A DNA stretch of 64,000 nucleotides, from assembly GCF_913777145.1 (NCBI RefSeq), contig NZ_CAJYPS010000004.1:61048-125047 (forward strand), given 5' to 3'. The notes below the pieces were generated by a model. The model had not been told where the DNA came from, did not search any database, and worked only from the letters and a program-made list of their open reading frames with translations. Source of the DNA: an uncultured Roseateles sp. (GTDB lineage Bacteria; Pseudomonadota; Gammaproteobacteria; Burkholderiales; Burkholderiaceae_C). Below are positions 7,935 through 16,866 of the stretch, one piece after another. Made by a program: the position numbers and the translations under genes. The number at the start of each line of letters is the position of its first letter. Position 1 is the first letter of the stretch.

Positions 7935-8954
7935 TTACTTGGGCGCGACGAAGCCGGCGGCCTTGTAGGTGGCCTCGACCGTGGCCTTGCCCACGCGCGA
8001 GGTCATTTCCTGGTGCACCGGCATCAGCGCCTTCTTCCACTCGTTGGTCTCGGCCGGGGTCAGCGAGTAGATGGTGGTCTTGCCCGAGGCCTTGATCTTG
8101 TTCAGCGCCTCGGCGTTCTCGGTCGCGGCGATCGCGTTGGCGTAGGTGGTGGCGTCCTTGATCGCGCCTTCCAGCTGGCCGCGGATGTCAGCGGGCAGGC
8201 CATCCCAGAACTTCTTGTTGACGATGACCGCATAGGCCAGGTGGCCGTGGTTGGACAGCGTCATGTGCTTCTGCACTTCGAAGATCTTCTGCGTGTAGAA
8301 GTTGCTCGGCACGCCCTCGGTGCCGTCCACCACGCCGCTTTGCAGTGCCTGGTAGAGCTCGGAGAAGGCCATCACCTGCGGGATGGCGCCCAGTGCACGC
8401 ATCTGCGCGTCCAGCACCTTGCTGGACTGGATGCGCATCTTCATGCCCTTGAAGTCGGCCACCTTATGCAGCGGCTTGTTCGCGCTCATGATGTGGAAGC
8501 CGTTGTCCCAGTAGGCCAGGCCCTTGATGCCCTTGGGCTCCAGCTTCTTGAACAGGTCGGCGCCGACGGTGCCGTCGGTCACCGCGCGGAAGGCCTCGGT
8601 GTCCTTGAAGATGAAGGGCAGGTCGAAGACCTCGAATTCCTTCACGCCCAGCGGGCCGAACTTGGCCAGCGACGGGGCCAGCATCTGCACCGAGCCCAGT
8701 TGCAGCGCTTCCAGCTCTTCCTTGTCCTTGTAGAGCTGGCTGTTGGGGTAGACCTCGACCTTCACGCGGCCGCCGGTGCGCTGCTCGGCCAGTTCCTTGA
8801 AGCGCTGTGCGCCCTTGCCCTTGGGCGTGTCGGGCGCCACCACGTGGCTGAACTTGATGACGATGGGCGCCTGCGCGAGCGCGGCGCTCACGGGCAGGGT
8901 CAGCGCGGCGGCAGCGGCCAGCGCGAGCGAGAGGCGGCGGGTGATGGGCTTCAT
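7935..8954 (-). CDS. dctP: TRAP periplasmic solute-binding protein DctP
   Basis: 339 aa from the ATG at 8954, which has an AGGAG site seven bases away. The signal peptide ends near SAALAQA. The mature protein has the DctP hallmarks: IKFSHVVAPDTPKGKGAQ, LGSVQMLAPS, the conserved Arg in GMKMRIQSS, and SGVVDGTEGVPSNF. That Arg forms the salt bridge to the substrate carboxylate in the family. It is the first gene of the dctPQM operon, transcribed away from dctS. Confidence 0.96.
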   Translation of the reverse strand: MKPITRRLSLALAAAAALTLPVSAALAQAPIVIKFSHVVAPDTPKGKGAQRFKELAEQRTGGRVKVEVYPNSQLYKDKEELEALQLGSVQMLAPSLAKFGPLGVKEFEVFDLPFIFKDTEAFRAVTDGTVGADLFKKLEPKGIKGLAYWDNGFHIMSANKPLHKVADFKGMKMRIQSSKVLDAQMRALGAIPQVMAFSELYQALQSGVVDGTEGVPSNFYTQKIFEVQKHMTLSNHGHLAYAVIVNKKFWDGLPADIRGQLEGAIKDATTYANAIAATENAEALNKIKASGKTTIYSLTPAETNEWKKALMPVHQEMTSRVGKATVEATYKAAGFVAPK

Positions 8955-9090
8955 GGTGTCTCCTGAGCGGGTGTGGCCGGACGCCGGGAGACGGGCCGCC
9001 GTGTGCGGCGGGCGTGCACCGCGCAGGGGCGGTGGTCTCCTATCGTTCGAGTGGGCGCGATTCTTCCGGCCGGGCGGCCTTGGCGTAAGT

Positions 9091-9104
9091 TGTGGAGTTC
9101 CACA
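9091..9104. promoter_or_regulatory. Palindromic operator candidate in the dctP-dctS intergenic region
   Basis: TGTGGAGTTCCACA is a 6-bp inverted repeat with a 2-bp centre, roughly midway between the divergent dctP and dctS starts. LuxR-type regulators such as DctR commonly bind short dyads. The link to DctR is inferred from position only. Confidence 0.5.
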
Positions 9105-9141
9105 TTTCGGACCGCGGGCCGGCGTCCTTAGACTTCCAGCC

Positions 9142-11088
9142 ATGAACCCGCGCGAGCTGCTCCCACGAAGCCTGTGGCTGGCGCCCCTGGGGTTATCCCT
9201 GATCTTTGTGCTGGGCGTGCTGGCCTGGGTCTGGGCCAACGAGGCCGACGAGCGCGACCAGCTGCGCCAGACGCTGATCTCCGACGCCCTCAGCACCGAG
9301 GCCCAGCTGCGTGGCCGCATCGAGGACGAGCGCGGCCAGCTGCGCCAGCTGGCTGCGGCGCTGCGTGGCCAGCCGCGCAACCAGGACAGCCTGGAGTCCC
9401 GCCCCGAGGTGAATGCCGGGCTGCGGCGGCTCTGGCAGTCGGTCACCTGGCTGGATGCGCGCAACCGCGTGCAGGCCGAGGTGCCGCCGGTGTCCGAGGC
9501 CGGCGCCTATGAAGACGGGCTGTCCCTGCACCTGACCGCCGCCACCGAGGGCGAGGGCACGCTGGTCGTGCGCTATGCGCCGGCCCTGCTGCTCAAGCGC
9601 GGCGTGCCCTGGTGGCTGGCACGCAAGTACGACGTGCAGCTGGTGGACAGTGCCGACCAGGTGATCGCGTCCACCACCGACTCGCCGCTGCGTGCCGCGT
9701 TGGGCGAGCGCCTGAGCTACCGCGTCGCGCTGCCGGGGCCGCTGCGCGCCAGCCCGCTGGCCGAGACCGCGCTGACCGATGCCGCCGTGGAGCTGACGCT
9801 GCGCGAGCCGCCCACCAATGGTGTGAAGCCGCTGGCCTGGGTGCTGGTGGCGGGCTTTCTGCCGCTGATCGCGGTGGCCAGCTGGCTGATCCGGCGGCAG
9901 ATGCGCCAGGTGCAGCGCGCCGAGGTGGCGGGCCGCACCGAGGCGGCCTGGCGGCGCGCGATGGAGGACTCGGCCCTTGTGGCCCTGCGGGCGCGCGACT
10001 TCGACGGCCGCCTGCTCTATGTGAACCGCACCTTCTGCGAACTGGTGGGCCTGCCGGCCGAGGCGCTGGTCGGCCTGCTGCCGCCCATGCCCTACTGGCC
10101 GCCGGACGCGCTGGAGGAGCTGACCGAACGCAACCGCCGCAACCTGGCCGGCCAGGCGCCGCGCGAGGGCTTCGAGGCGCGCTGGCGCCATGCATCGGGC
10201 CGGCCGGTGGACGTGATGGTGTTCGAGTCGCCGCTGGTGGACGCGGGCGGGCGCCAGATCGGCTGGATGGGCTCCATCATCGACGTGACCGAGCGCAAGC
10301 GGCTGGAGGAGCGCGAGCGCCGCGAGGTGGAGACGCTGGCCCACAACGCGCGGCTGACCATGCTGGGCGAGGTGGCGTCCACGCTGGCCCACGAGCTCAA
10401 CCAGCCGCTCACCGCGATCGCCAGCTACACGGCCGGCGTGTCCAACTCGCTGGCCAAGCTGGGCGTGCAGGATGAACTGGTCTGCGGCGCATTGCAGCGC
10501 CTGGGCCAGCAGGCCGCACATGCGGGCCGCATCGTCGCGCGCATCCGCGAGTTCCTGACCCGCCGCGAGCCGCGCCATGAGCGCTGCGACCTGCATGAGG
10601 TGGTGCGTGCCGCGCTGGACCTGATGCGGCGCGACTGCCAGCGCCGCGGCGTGCAGCTGGAGCTGGCGCTGGCGCCCGAGGTGCCGCCGGTGTGGGCGGA
10701 CGCGGTGCTGATCGAGCAGGTCGTCATCAACCTGGTGCGCAACGCCACCGATGCGCTGCAGGCCCAGGCCGGCAGCCGCCGCATCACGGTCAGCAGCCGC
10801 GTGGCCGGCGGCTTCGTGCGCGTGACCGTGCAGGACAACGGCCCCGGTCTGGCCGGCCAGCGCATCGAGCAGCTGTGCGCGCCCTTCTATTCCACCAAGC
10901 CGGACGGCATGGGCATGGGGCTGGCGATCTGCCGCTCCATCATCGAGGCCCACCAGGGCGTGCTGGACGCCGACGAGGCCGCCGGCGGAGGCGCGGTGTT
11001 CTCGTTCAGCCTGCCGCTGGAGCCCCTCGATGCCGAGGCGCCGGCCGACGCCTCTTCCGACATGTCTGATACCCGCACCTCGCCATGA
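9142..11088 (+). CDS. dctS: C4-dicarboxylate sensor histidine kinase DctS
   Basis: 648 aa. A membrane helix at about 14-33 and a second near 230-250 flank a periplasmic sensor domain. A PAS domain follows (about 270-390, ending in a DVTERKR motif). The kinase core has His417 in STLAHELNQPLTAI, an N box (NLVRNATDALQ), G1 (DNGPGL) and a GMGMGLAICRSII lid region. The layout matches DctS of Rhodobacter, where DctSR controls the TRAP operon dctPQM and is divergent from it, as here. The start at 9142 has no strong ribosome site. It overlaps dctR by ATGA. Confidence 0.9.
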   Translation: MNPRELLPRSLWLAPLGLSLIFVLGVLAWVWANEADERDQLRQTLISDALSTEAQLRGRIEDERGQLRQLAAALRGQPRNQDSLESRPEVNAGLRRLWQSVTWLDARNRVQAEVPPVSEAGAYEDGLSLHLTAATEGEGTLVVRYAPALLLKRGVPWWLARKYDVQLVDSADQVIASTTDSPLRAALGERLSYRVALPGPLRASPLAETALTDAAVELTLREPPTNGVKPLAWVLVAGFLPLIAVASWLIRRQMRQVQRAEVAGRTEAAWRRAMEDSALVALRARDFDGRLLYVNRTFCELVGLPAEALVGLLPPMPYWPPDALEELTERNRRNLAGQAPREGFEARWRHASGRPVDVMVFESPLVDAGGRQIGWMGSIIDVTERKRLEERERREVETLAHNARLTMLGEVASTLAHELNQPLTAIASYTAGVSNSLAKLGVQDELVCGALQRLGQQAAHAGRIVARIREFLTRREPRHERCDLHEVVRAALDLMRRDCQRRGVQLELALAPEVPPVWADAVLIEQVVINLVRNATDALQAQAGSRRITVSSRVAGGFVRVTVQDNGPGLAGQRIEQLCAPFYSTKPDGMGMGLAICRSIIEAHQGVLDADEAAGGGAVFSFSLPLEPLDAEAPADASSDMSDTRTSP

Positions 11089-11705
11089 CCTCCGACGGCA
11101 GCATCTACCTGGTGGACGACGATCCCGGCGTGCGCGACGCGCTGGCCTTTCTGATGCGCTCGCGCGGCCTGCCGGTGCGGGCCTTCGACAGCGGCCCCGC
11201 GCTGCTGGCCGCGCTGGACGCCGAGACCCCGGTCAGCGGCCCGCCGCGTGGCGTCTTCCTGCTGGACGTGCGCATGGAGCCCATGACCGGCACGCGCCTG
11301 CACGACGAGCTGCTGGCGCGCCGGCTGCGCAACCCGGTGCTGTTCCTGACCGGCCATGGCGACATTCCCATGGTGGTGGACGCGCTGAAGAAGGGCGCCT
11401 TCGACTTTCTCGAGAAGCCCTACAGCGACAACGCGCTGGCCGACCGCATCGCGCAGGCGCTGGCGGTGGACGCGGCCATGCAGGCCGAGGGCGCGCAGGC
11501 GGCCGAGCGCGAGGCGCGGCTGGCCAGCCTCACCGAGCGCGAGCGCGAGGTGATGAGCCGGGTCGCGGCCGGCAAGCTCAACAAGGTGATCGCGGACGAG
11601 CTGCATGTGTCGGTGCGCACCATCGAGGTCCACCGCGCCCGCGTGTTCGCCAAGCTGGGCGTGGGCAGTGCGGCCGAACTGGCCACGCTGCTGGCCCAGG
11701 GCTGA
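11085..11705 (+). CDS. dctR: FixJ/DctR-type response regulator
   Basis: 206 aa. The receiver domain has DDD near residues 9-11, phospho-acceptor Asp61 in LLDVRMEPMTG, and Lys in FLEKPYSDN. The C-terminal LuxR-type helix-turn-helix is clear (SLTEREREVMSRVAAGKLNK, VSVRTIEVHRARV). The LuxR-type output, rather than a sigma-54 ATPase domain, favours DctR over DctD. It is translationally coupled to dctS and probably activates dctPQM. Confidence 0.92.
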   Translation: MTSDGSIYLVDDDPGVRDALAFLMRSRGLPVRAFDSGPALLAALDAETPVSGPPRGVFLLDVRMEPMTGTRLHDELLARRLRNPVLFLTGHGDIPMVVDALKKGAFDFLEKPYSDNALADRIAQALAVDAAMQAEGAQAAEREARLASLTEREREVMSRVAAGKLNKVIADELHVSVRTIEVHRARVFAKLGVGSAAELATLLAQG

Positions 11706-11884
11706 GGCATCGAGCGCGCCGCCAGCAGCTGGTGAATCCTCCCGCTGACTTGGCGAGTCGGCGTCTGTGTGACATAGCGCCGCAGCCGCATGCGGCTCAC
11801 GTCGAATAATGGAGGCTGGCAGTGCATCGGGCTGCCAGGTGCCCCGGGGTGCTGCAGCCCGCCGCCCCAGAGAGCCCCTTACAG

Positions 11885-14407
11885 ATGATCCGTCGCGCCG
11901 ACACCGCCGAGCCCGCGCCTGCGCCCAGCGCCTGGGTGCAGGCGCTGGGCGTGTGCGTGCTGGCTGCGCTGCTGATGGGCGCCGCGCTGCGCCTGCCGCG
12001 CCTGACGCCGCTGCCCGCGGGCGTGGACCACACGACCTTGCACCTGCTGCTGGAGATGTTCTCGGTCACGGTGTCCGGGCTGGTCGTGGCCATGGCCTGG
12101 CACACGCTGAGCCGGCGTGGTGAGAGCATGGCGCGGCTGCTGGTGTTCGGCTTCACGTCGGTGGCGCTGCTGGACATGCTGCATGCGGTCAGCTATGCGG
12201 GCATGCCGCCTTTCTTCACGCCCAGCAGCACGGCCAAGGCGGTGTTCTTCTGGCTGTGCGCCCGGCTGCTGGAGGTGGGCACGGTGCTGCTGATTGCAGC
12301 GCGCGTGCCGGTGCCCGGCGCGCGCCGCTGGTGGCTGGCTGCCAGCCTGGCGCTCAGCACCCTGCTGTTCTGGGTGGGCAGTTTCGAGCTCGAGAGCCTG
12401 CCCCCCACCTTCGTGCCCGGCCAGGGGTTGACGCCGCTGAAGATACGCATCGAGTACGGCATCGTCGCGGCCAATCTGCTGGCTTCGGCCTGGCTGTTCT
12501 GGCGCGCGCGGCGCGAGGGCCAGGTGCGCGTGCTGTGGCTGGCCACCGCCTGCTTCGTGATGGGCGTGGGCGAGCTGGCCTACACCACCTATCTGGCGGC
12601 CAGCGACTTCCTCAACCTGTTCGGCCATGTCTACAAGGTCGTGGCCTTCGCCTACATCTACCAGGCCACCTTCGTGGCCAGCGTGCGCGAGCCCTACGGC
12701 CTGCTGCAGCGCGCCGAGCAGCAGCTGCGCCGGCAGAAGGGCGAGCTCAACGACATCCTGCGCAATGTGCCGGCCGCCATCCTGCGGCTGGATGCTCAGT
12801 TGCAGCTGCGCTATGCGAACCCGGTGCTGGAGCAGCGCCTGGGCCGGCCCGCGCAGCAGCTTGTGGGGCAGCCGCTGGACGCGCTGCTGGAGCCGGACTG
12901 GCTCCGCCCGCTGGAGCGTGGCGCGCGGCTGGCGCTGCAGGGCCAGCGCGTGGACTTCGAGTTCGAGCCGCAGGGGCGTGATGGCCAGCCCGAGTCCCTG
13001 ATCGCTGCCATCGTGCCCGAGCGTGACGAGCACGGCGCGGTGGTGGGCGTGCTGGCCGTGCTGACCGATGCCACCGAGCGCCGCCGCGCCGAGCAGGCCG
13101 CGCAGCAGCTGGCGCTGTTCGATGCCCTGACCGGCCTGCCCAACCGCCGCCTGATGCTGGATCGCCTGCACCAGGTGCTGACCCAGGCCGCACGCGGCCA
13201 GGCCCATGGCGCGCTGCTGTTGCTGGATCTGGACCACTTTCAGCAGATCAACGACACGCTGGGCCACGAACTGGGTGATGCGCTGCTGCACCAGGCCGGC
13301 CAGCGCGTGCAGACCTGCATAGGCGCCGGCGACACGGTGGCCCGCATGGGCGGCGACGAGTTCGTCGTGCTGCTGACCCGGCTGGGTTGCGACGCCGGCG
13401 AGGCCCAGGCCTCGGCCGCGCGCAGCGCCGAGAAGATCCGGCTGGCGCTGGCCGAGCCCTATGCGCTGGACGGCCTGCAGGTGGACACCTCGGCCAGCCT
13501 GGGCCTGGTGATGTTCCAGGGCGGGCAGACCCGCGAGGAAGAACTGCTCAAGCGCGCCGACATGGCGCTCTACCGTGCCAAGGAGCTGGGCCGCAACCGC
13601 GTGCACCTGTTCGACCCGGCGCTGCAGACCCAGACGCTGGCACGCGCCCAGCTGCTCAACGACCTCAAGCGTGCGCTGGGCCGCGACGAGCTGCGCCTCT
13701 ACTACCAGCCGGTGGTGGGTGCGGCGGGCGGTCTGCTGGGCTACGAGGTGCTGCTGCGCTGGCAGCACCCCGAGCGTGGCCTGGTGTCGCCGCTGGACTT
13801 CATCCCGCTGGCCGAGCAGTCGGGCCTGATCTTCCCCATAGGCCAGTGGGTGCTGCAGCGCGCCTGCGAGCAGCTCAAGGCCTGGAGCACCGATCCCGAG
13901 CGCGCCGCACTGACGCTGGCGGTCAATGTGAGCGCACGCCAGTTCCGCGACCCGGCGCTGGTGGCCACGGTGGCCGACGCGCTGCAGTCCAGCGGCGCCG
14001 ATGCGCGCCTGCTGCGCCTGGAACTGACCGAGAGCATGCTGCACAGCGACCTGGACGAGACCATCGCCCGCATGGGGGCGCTGCAGCAACTGGGCGTGCG
14101 CTTCTCGCTGGACGATTTCGGCACCGGCTATTCGTCGCTGAGCTATCTGAAGCGTCTGCCGCTGGACCAGCTCAAGATTGACCGCAGCTTCGTGCGCGAC
14201 CTGCCGGACGACCCCAACGATGCGGCGATCGCGCGCACCATTCTGGCGCTGGCCGAAGCCATGGGCCTGGGCGTGGTGGCCGAGGGGGTGGAGACGGTCG
14301 CGCAGTTCGAGTTCCTGAAGGCCGAGGGCTGCCGCGGTTTCCAGGGCTTCTACTTCGGGCGGCCGGCGCCGCTGGGGCCGGATCAGCCGGCACCCGGATC
14401 CCAGTAG
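11885..14407 (+). CDS. Membrane GGDEF-EAL protein with MASE3-like sensor
   Basis: 840 aa from the ATG at 11885; an in-frame GTG at 11822 would add 21 residues. The N-terminal third has seven or eight membrane helices with HAVSYAGMPPFFTPSS, resembling the MASE3 sensor. A PAS domain follows (near 290-400), then GGDEF with an intact MGGDEF active site. The upstream inhibitory RxxD site is GAGD, so product feedback is probably absent. The EAL domain has EVLLRW, NVSARQF, DDFGTGYSSLSYLK and KIDRSFV, consistent with phosphodiesterase activity. The protein may make or break c-di-GMP. Its 3' end overlaps the convergent LysR gene by 25 bp. Confidence 0.92.
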   Translation: MIRRADTAEPAPAPSAWVQALGVCVLAALLMGAALRLPRLTPLPAGVDHTTLHLLLEMFSVTVSGLVVAMAWHTLSRRGESMARLLVFGFTSVALLDMLHAVSYAGMPPFFTPSSTAKAVFFWLCARLLEVGTVLLIAARVPVPGARRWWLAASLALSTLLFWVGSFELESLPPTFVPGQGLTPLKIRIEYGIVAANLLASAWLFWRARREGQVRVLWLATACFVMGVGELAYTTYLAASDFLNLFGHVYKVVAFAYIYQATFVASVREPYGLLQRAEQQLRRQKGELNDILRNVPAAILRLDAQLQLRYANPVLEQRLGRPAQQLVGQPLDALLEPDWLRPLERGARLALQGQRVDFEFEPQGRDGQPESLIAAIVPERDEHGAVVGVLAVLTDATERRRAEQAAQQLALFDALTGLPNRRLMLDRLHQVLTQAARGQAHGALLLLDLDHFQQINDTLGHELGDALLHQAGQRVQTCIGAGDTVARMGGDEFVVLLTRLGCDAGEAQASAARSAEKIRLALAEPYALDGLQVDTSASLGLVMFQGGQTREEELLKRADMALYRAKELGRNRVHLFDPALQTQTLARAQLLNDLKRALGRDELRLYYQPVVGAAGGLLGYEVLLRWQHPERGLVSPLDFIPLAEQSGLIFPIGQWVLQRACEQLKAWSTDPERAALTLAVNVSARQFRDPALVATVADALQSSGADARLLRLELTESMLHSDLDETIARMGALQQLGVRFSLDDFGTGYSSLSYLKRLPLDQLKIDRSFVRDLPDDPNDAAIARTILALAEAMGLGVVAEGVETVAQFEFLKAEGCRGFQGFYFGRPAPLGPDQPAPGSQ

Positions 14408-15291
14408 GGCGGGCTGCCGAAGGCCGTGCGCAGGCAGTCGGCCAGCGCGCGCAGCTTGGCGGAAGCCCGCTGGCCGTCGGGGTGGGCGAGATAGATCGCC
14501 TCCGGCTCGACCTCGCGCTCCAGGTCCAGCGCGACCAGCGTGCCGGCGCGCAGCTCGGCCCCGATCACGAAGGTGGGCAGCAGCGCCAGCCCCAGGCCGG
14601 CCAGCACCGCGTCACGCATCATGTCGCCGTTGTTGACCCGCAGCGCGACGGCCGGGCGCACGAACTCGTCGGGCCGTGCGTCGCTGAAGCGCCAGTCCGC
14701 GATGCCGCGGTTCATGTAGTGCACCGCGCGGTGCCGGGCCAGATCCGCCAGCCGCTGCGGCCGGCCATGGCGCTGCAGATAGGCCGGCGAGGCCACCAGC
14801 AGGCGCCGGCTGGGCGCCAGCACCCAGGCCACCAGGCGCGAGTCGCTCACCACGCCATGGCGCAGCACCGCGTCGAAGCCCTCGGCCGACGCGTCCACGC
14901 GCCGGTCGTCCAGCTCCAGCGTCAGCGAGATGCCGGGATGGCGGGCCAGAAAGGGGTAGAGCGCCGGTCCCAGGTGCATGCGGCCGAAGGTCACCGGCGC
15001 GGACAGGCGCATGGGCCCGGTCAGCTCGCCGCGGCGCTCGCTGAGCTCGGCGGCGGCCTCGTCCACCTCGCGCAGGATGCGCGTCGCGCGCGCCAGAAAG
15101 GCCTGGCCGTCCTCGGTCAGGCTGAGCCGGCGTGTGCTGCGATGGAACAGCGGCGTGGCCAGCGCGCGCTCCAGCTCGGCCAGGCGTTCGCTGACCACCG
15201 ACTTGGACAGGTGCTGTCGGCGCGCGGCTGCGCTGAGCGAACCGGCCTCCGCGATGGCGACGAAACAGGCAAGGCCGTCCAGCTTGAGCAT
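14383..15291 (-). CDS. LysR-family transcriptional regulator
   Basis: 302 aa, usual LysR length. The N-terminal winged helix (residues 1-60) reads FVAIAEAGSLSAAARRQHLS, and the effector domain follows ([31 protein letters not shown]). A GGAGG ribosome site precedes the ATG at 15291. The gene is divergent from a short-chain dehydrogenase gene with a T-N11-A dyad between them, so it probably controls that neighbour. The CrgA/DsdC-like subgroup is likely; the effector is unknown. Confidence 0.93.
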   Translation of the reverse strand: MLKLDGLACFVAIAEAGSLSAAARRQHLSKSVVSERLAELERALATPLFHRSTRRLSLTEDGQAFLARATRILREVDEAAAELSERRGELTGPMRLSAPVTFGRMHLGPALYPFLARHPGISLTLELDDRRVDASAEGFDAVLRHGVVSDSRLVAWVLAPSRRLLVASPAYLQRHGRPQRLADLARHRAVHYMNRGIADWRFSDARPDEFVRPAVALRVNNGDMMRDAVLAGLGLALLPTFVIGAELRAGTLVALDLEREVEPEAIYLAHPDGQRASAKLRALADCLRTAFGSPPYWDPGAG

Positions 15292-15340
15292 GGTCCTCCG
15301 AGGGGCGCCGGGCGGCGCGGGGCACGCGGTGATTGTGGCT

Positions 15341-15371
15341 AGGGCCTGCTGCCGTCGTGTTAACAGGCCCT
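15341..15371. repeat. Copy of a dispersed palindromic intergenic repeat (hairpin form)
   Basis: AGGGCCTG (15341-15348) and CAGGCCCT (15364-15371) form a perfect 8-bp stem with a 15-nt loop. The internal string CCTGCTGCCGTCGTGTTAAC is identical to one end of the longer palindromic element near 51.7 kb. It lies between the divergent LysR and dehydrogenase genes. Confidence 0.7.
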
Positions 15372-15374
15372 AAT

Positions 15375-15393
15375 CGTTCGGTGATCCAGAACG
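15375..15393. promoter_or_regulatory. LysR-type operator candidate
   Basis: CGTTC and GAACG form an inverted repeat with a 9-bp spacer and contain a T-N11-A core (15378 to 15390), the classic LysR binding form. It lies 82 bp before the dehydrogenase start and 84 bp before the LysR start. Confidence 0.5.
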
Positions 15394-15477
15394 GCAGTTC
15401 CGCGCTTGCGCGTCTTCAGAAACCCGGGCCCGCCGCCCACACTGAGTTCATCGTTGTCCAACCCCTGGAGATTTCTG

Positions 15478-16245
15478 ATGAGCAAACGACTGGAGGGCAA
15501 GGTGGCCCTGGTGACCGGCGCGAGTTCCGGCATAGGGCGGGCCACCGCGCTGCTGTTCGCGGCCGAAGGCGCGCGCGTGGTGGTCGGCGCACGCCGCACG
15601 GCCGAGCTGGACGAGCTGGTGAGGGAGATCACCGCCGCCGGTGGTGAGTCCGTGGCGCTGGCCGGCGATGTGCGCTCCGAAGCCTATGCGGAGGCGCTGG
15701 TGGCGCTGGCCGTGGCGCGCTACGGGCGCCTGGATGTCGCGTTCAACAACGCCGGCACGCTGGGCGAGGCCGGGCCCAGCACCGCGGTGTCGGAGGCCGG
15801 CTGGAGCGACACGCTGGCGATCAACCTGACCGGTGCCTTCCTGGGCGCCAAGCACCAGATCGCGCAGATGACCCGCAATGGTGGCGGCTCGGTGATCTTC
15901 ACGTCCACCTTCGTGGGCTACAGCTTCGCGTTCCCGGGCGTGGCGGCCTATGCGGCCAGCAAGGCCGGCCTGATGGGCCTGACCCAGGCGCTGGCAGCCG
16001 AGTTCGGCCCGCAGAACGTGCGCGTCAATGCGGTGCTGCCCGGCGCGGTGGACACCGACATGTACCGCGAGATGAACGGCACGCCCGAGTCCCAGGCCTA
16101 CATCACCGGCCTGCATGCGCTCAAGCGCGTGGCCCGGCCGCAGGAGCTGGCGCGCTCGGTGCTGTACCTGGCGTCGGACGATGCGTCCTTCGTCACCGGC
16201 ACCGCGTCGCTGGTGGACGGTGGCGCGTCCATCACGCGCAGCTGA
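15478..16245 (+). CDS. SDR-family NAD(P)-dependent oxidoreductase
   Basis: 255 aa, classical short-chain dehydrogenase length. It has the cofactor motif TGASSGIGRA at 15-24, the NNAG motif, the catalytic Ser region in FTSTFVGY and the YxxxK pair in YAASKAGLMG. The C-terminus (VTGTASLVDGGASI) is typical of FabG-like members. A GGAG site precedes the ATG. It probably reduces or oxidises a small carbonyl or alcohol compound in the cytoplasm; the substrate cannot be read from sequence. It is probably controlled by the divergent LysR gene. Confidence 0.92.
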   Translation: MSKRLEGKVALVTGASSGIGRATALLFAAEGARVVVGARRTAELDELVREITAAGGESVALAGDVRSEAYAEALVALAVARYGRLDVAFNNAGTLGEAGPSTAVSEAGWSDTLAINLTGAFLGAKHQIAQMTRNGGGSVIFTSTFVGYSFAFPGVAAYAASKAGLMGLTQALAAEFGPQNVRVNAVLPGAVDTDMYREMNGTPESQAYITGLHALKRVARPQELARSVLYLASDDASFVTGTASLVDGGASITRS

Positions 16246-16287
16246 GCCGGCATGGCCTGCCGCGCCTCGGGCCGGGCAGCGGCCGGC

Positions 16288-16833
16288 TCAATGCAGGGGC
16301 GTGTCGAACAGGCCCATCTCGGGCCCGGACATCAGGCGCTCGATGTCGGTCAGTATCAGCAGGCGTTCGCCCTCTCCGGACGTGGTGCAGCCCAGGCCGA
16401 GGATGTAGCCGGCGTCCAGCGTGCTGTGCAGCGGCGGCGCGGGCTTGATGTCGGCCGGGTCCAGCGTCATCACGTCGGACACCGAATCCACCACCGCGCC
16501 CACGGTGCGCCCGCGCACGTTCAGCACGATGACCACGGTCAGCGCGTCGTAGGCCGCGCTGTCGCAGGCCAGGCGCAGCCGCAGGTCCACGATGGGCACG
16601 ATGAGGCCGCGCAGGTTGAGCACGCCCTTGATGAAGTCCGGCGCGTTGGCGATGCGCGTGGGCGGCTCGTAGCTGCGAATCTCCTGCACGCGCAGGATGT
16701 CCACGCCGTACTCCTCGCGGCCCAGCCGGAAGCTGAGGAACTCGCGCGGCAGCGCGGCGGTGGCCTGCTGCGGCAGCGCGCCCGGTGTCAGGGTGGCCAG
16801 CGCGTGGCTCGGCGTCTCAGGGGTGCTCAGCAT
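16288..16833 (-). CDS. cheW: Chemotaxis adaptor protein CheW
   Basis: 181 aa. The CheW fold is visible from residue 30: FLSFRLGREEYGVDILRVQE, then IKGVLNLRGLIVPIVDLR and VDSVSDVMTL. CheW couples chemoreceptors to the CheA kinase. The gene lies 33 bp downstream of a chemoreceptor gene on the same strand, so the two likely form an operon and this may be a dedicated adaptor. A short N-terminal extension of about 28 residues precedes the domain. Confidence 0.94.
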   Translation of the reverse strand: MLSTPETPSHALATLTPGALPQQATAALPREFLSFRLGREEYGVDILRVQEIRSYEPPTRIANAPDFIKGVLNLRGLIVPIVDLRLRLACDSAAYDALTVVIVLNVRGRTVGAVVDSVSDVMTLDPADIKPAPPLHSTLDAGYILGLGCTTSGEGERLLILTDIERLMSGPEMGLFDTPLH

Positions 16834-16866
16834 GAGGGTCTCCGGCGGGTGATGGGGCGGTGAGGG

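Noticed and set aside
9081..9095. Sigma-54 promoter for dctS or dctP
   Set aside because: TGGCGTAAGTTGTGG has the -24 GG but no GC at the -12 position, and DctR is not an NtrC-type activator.
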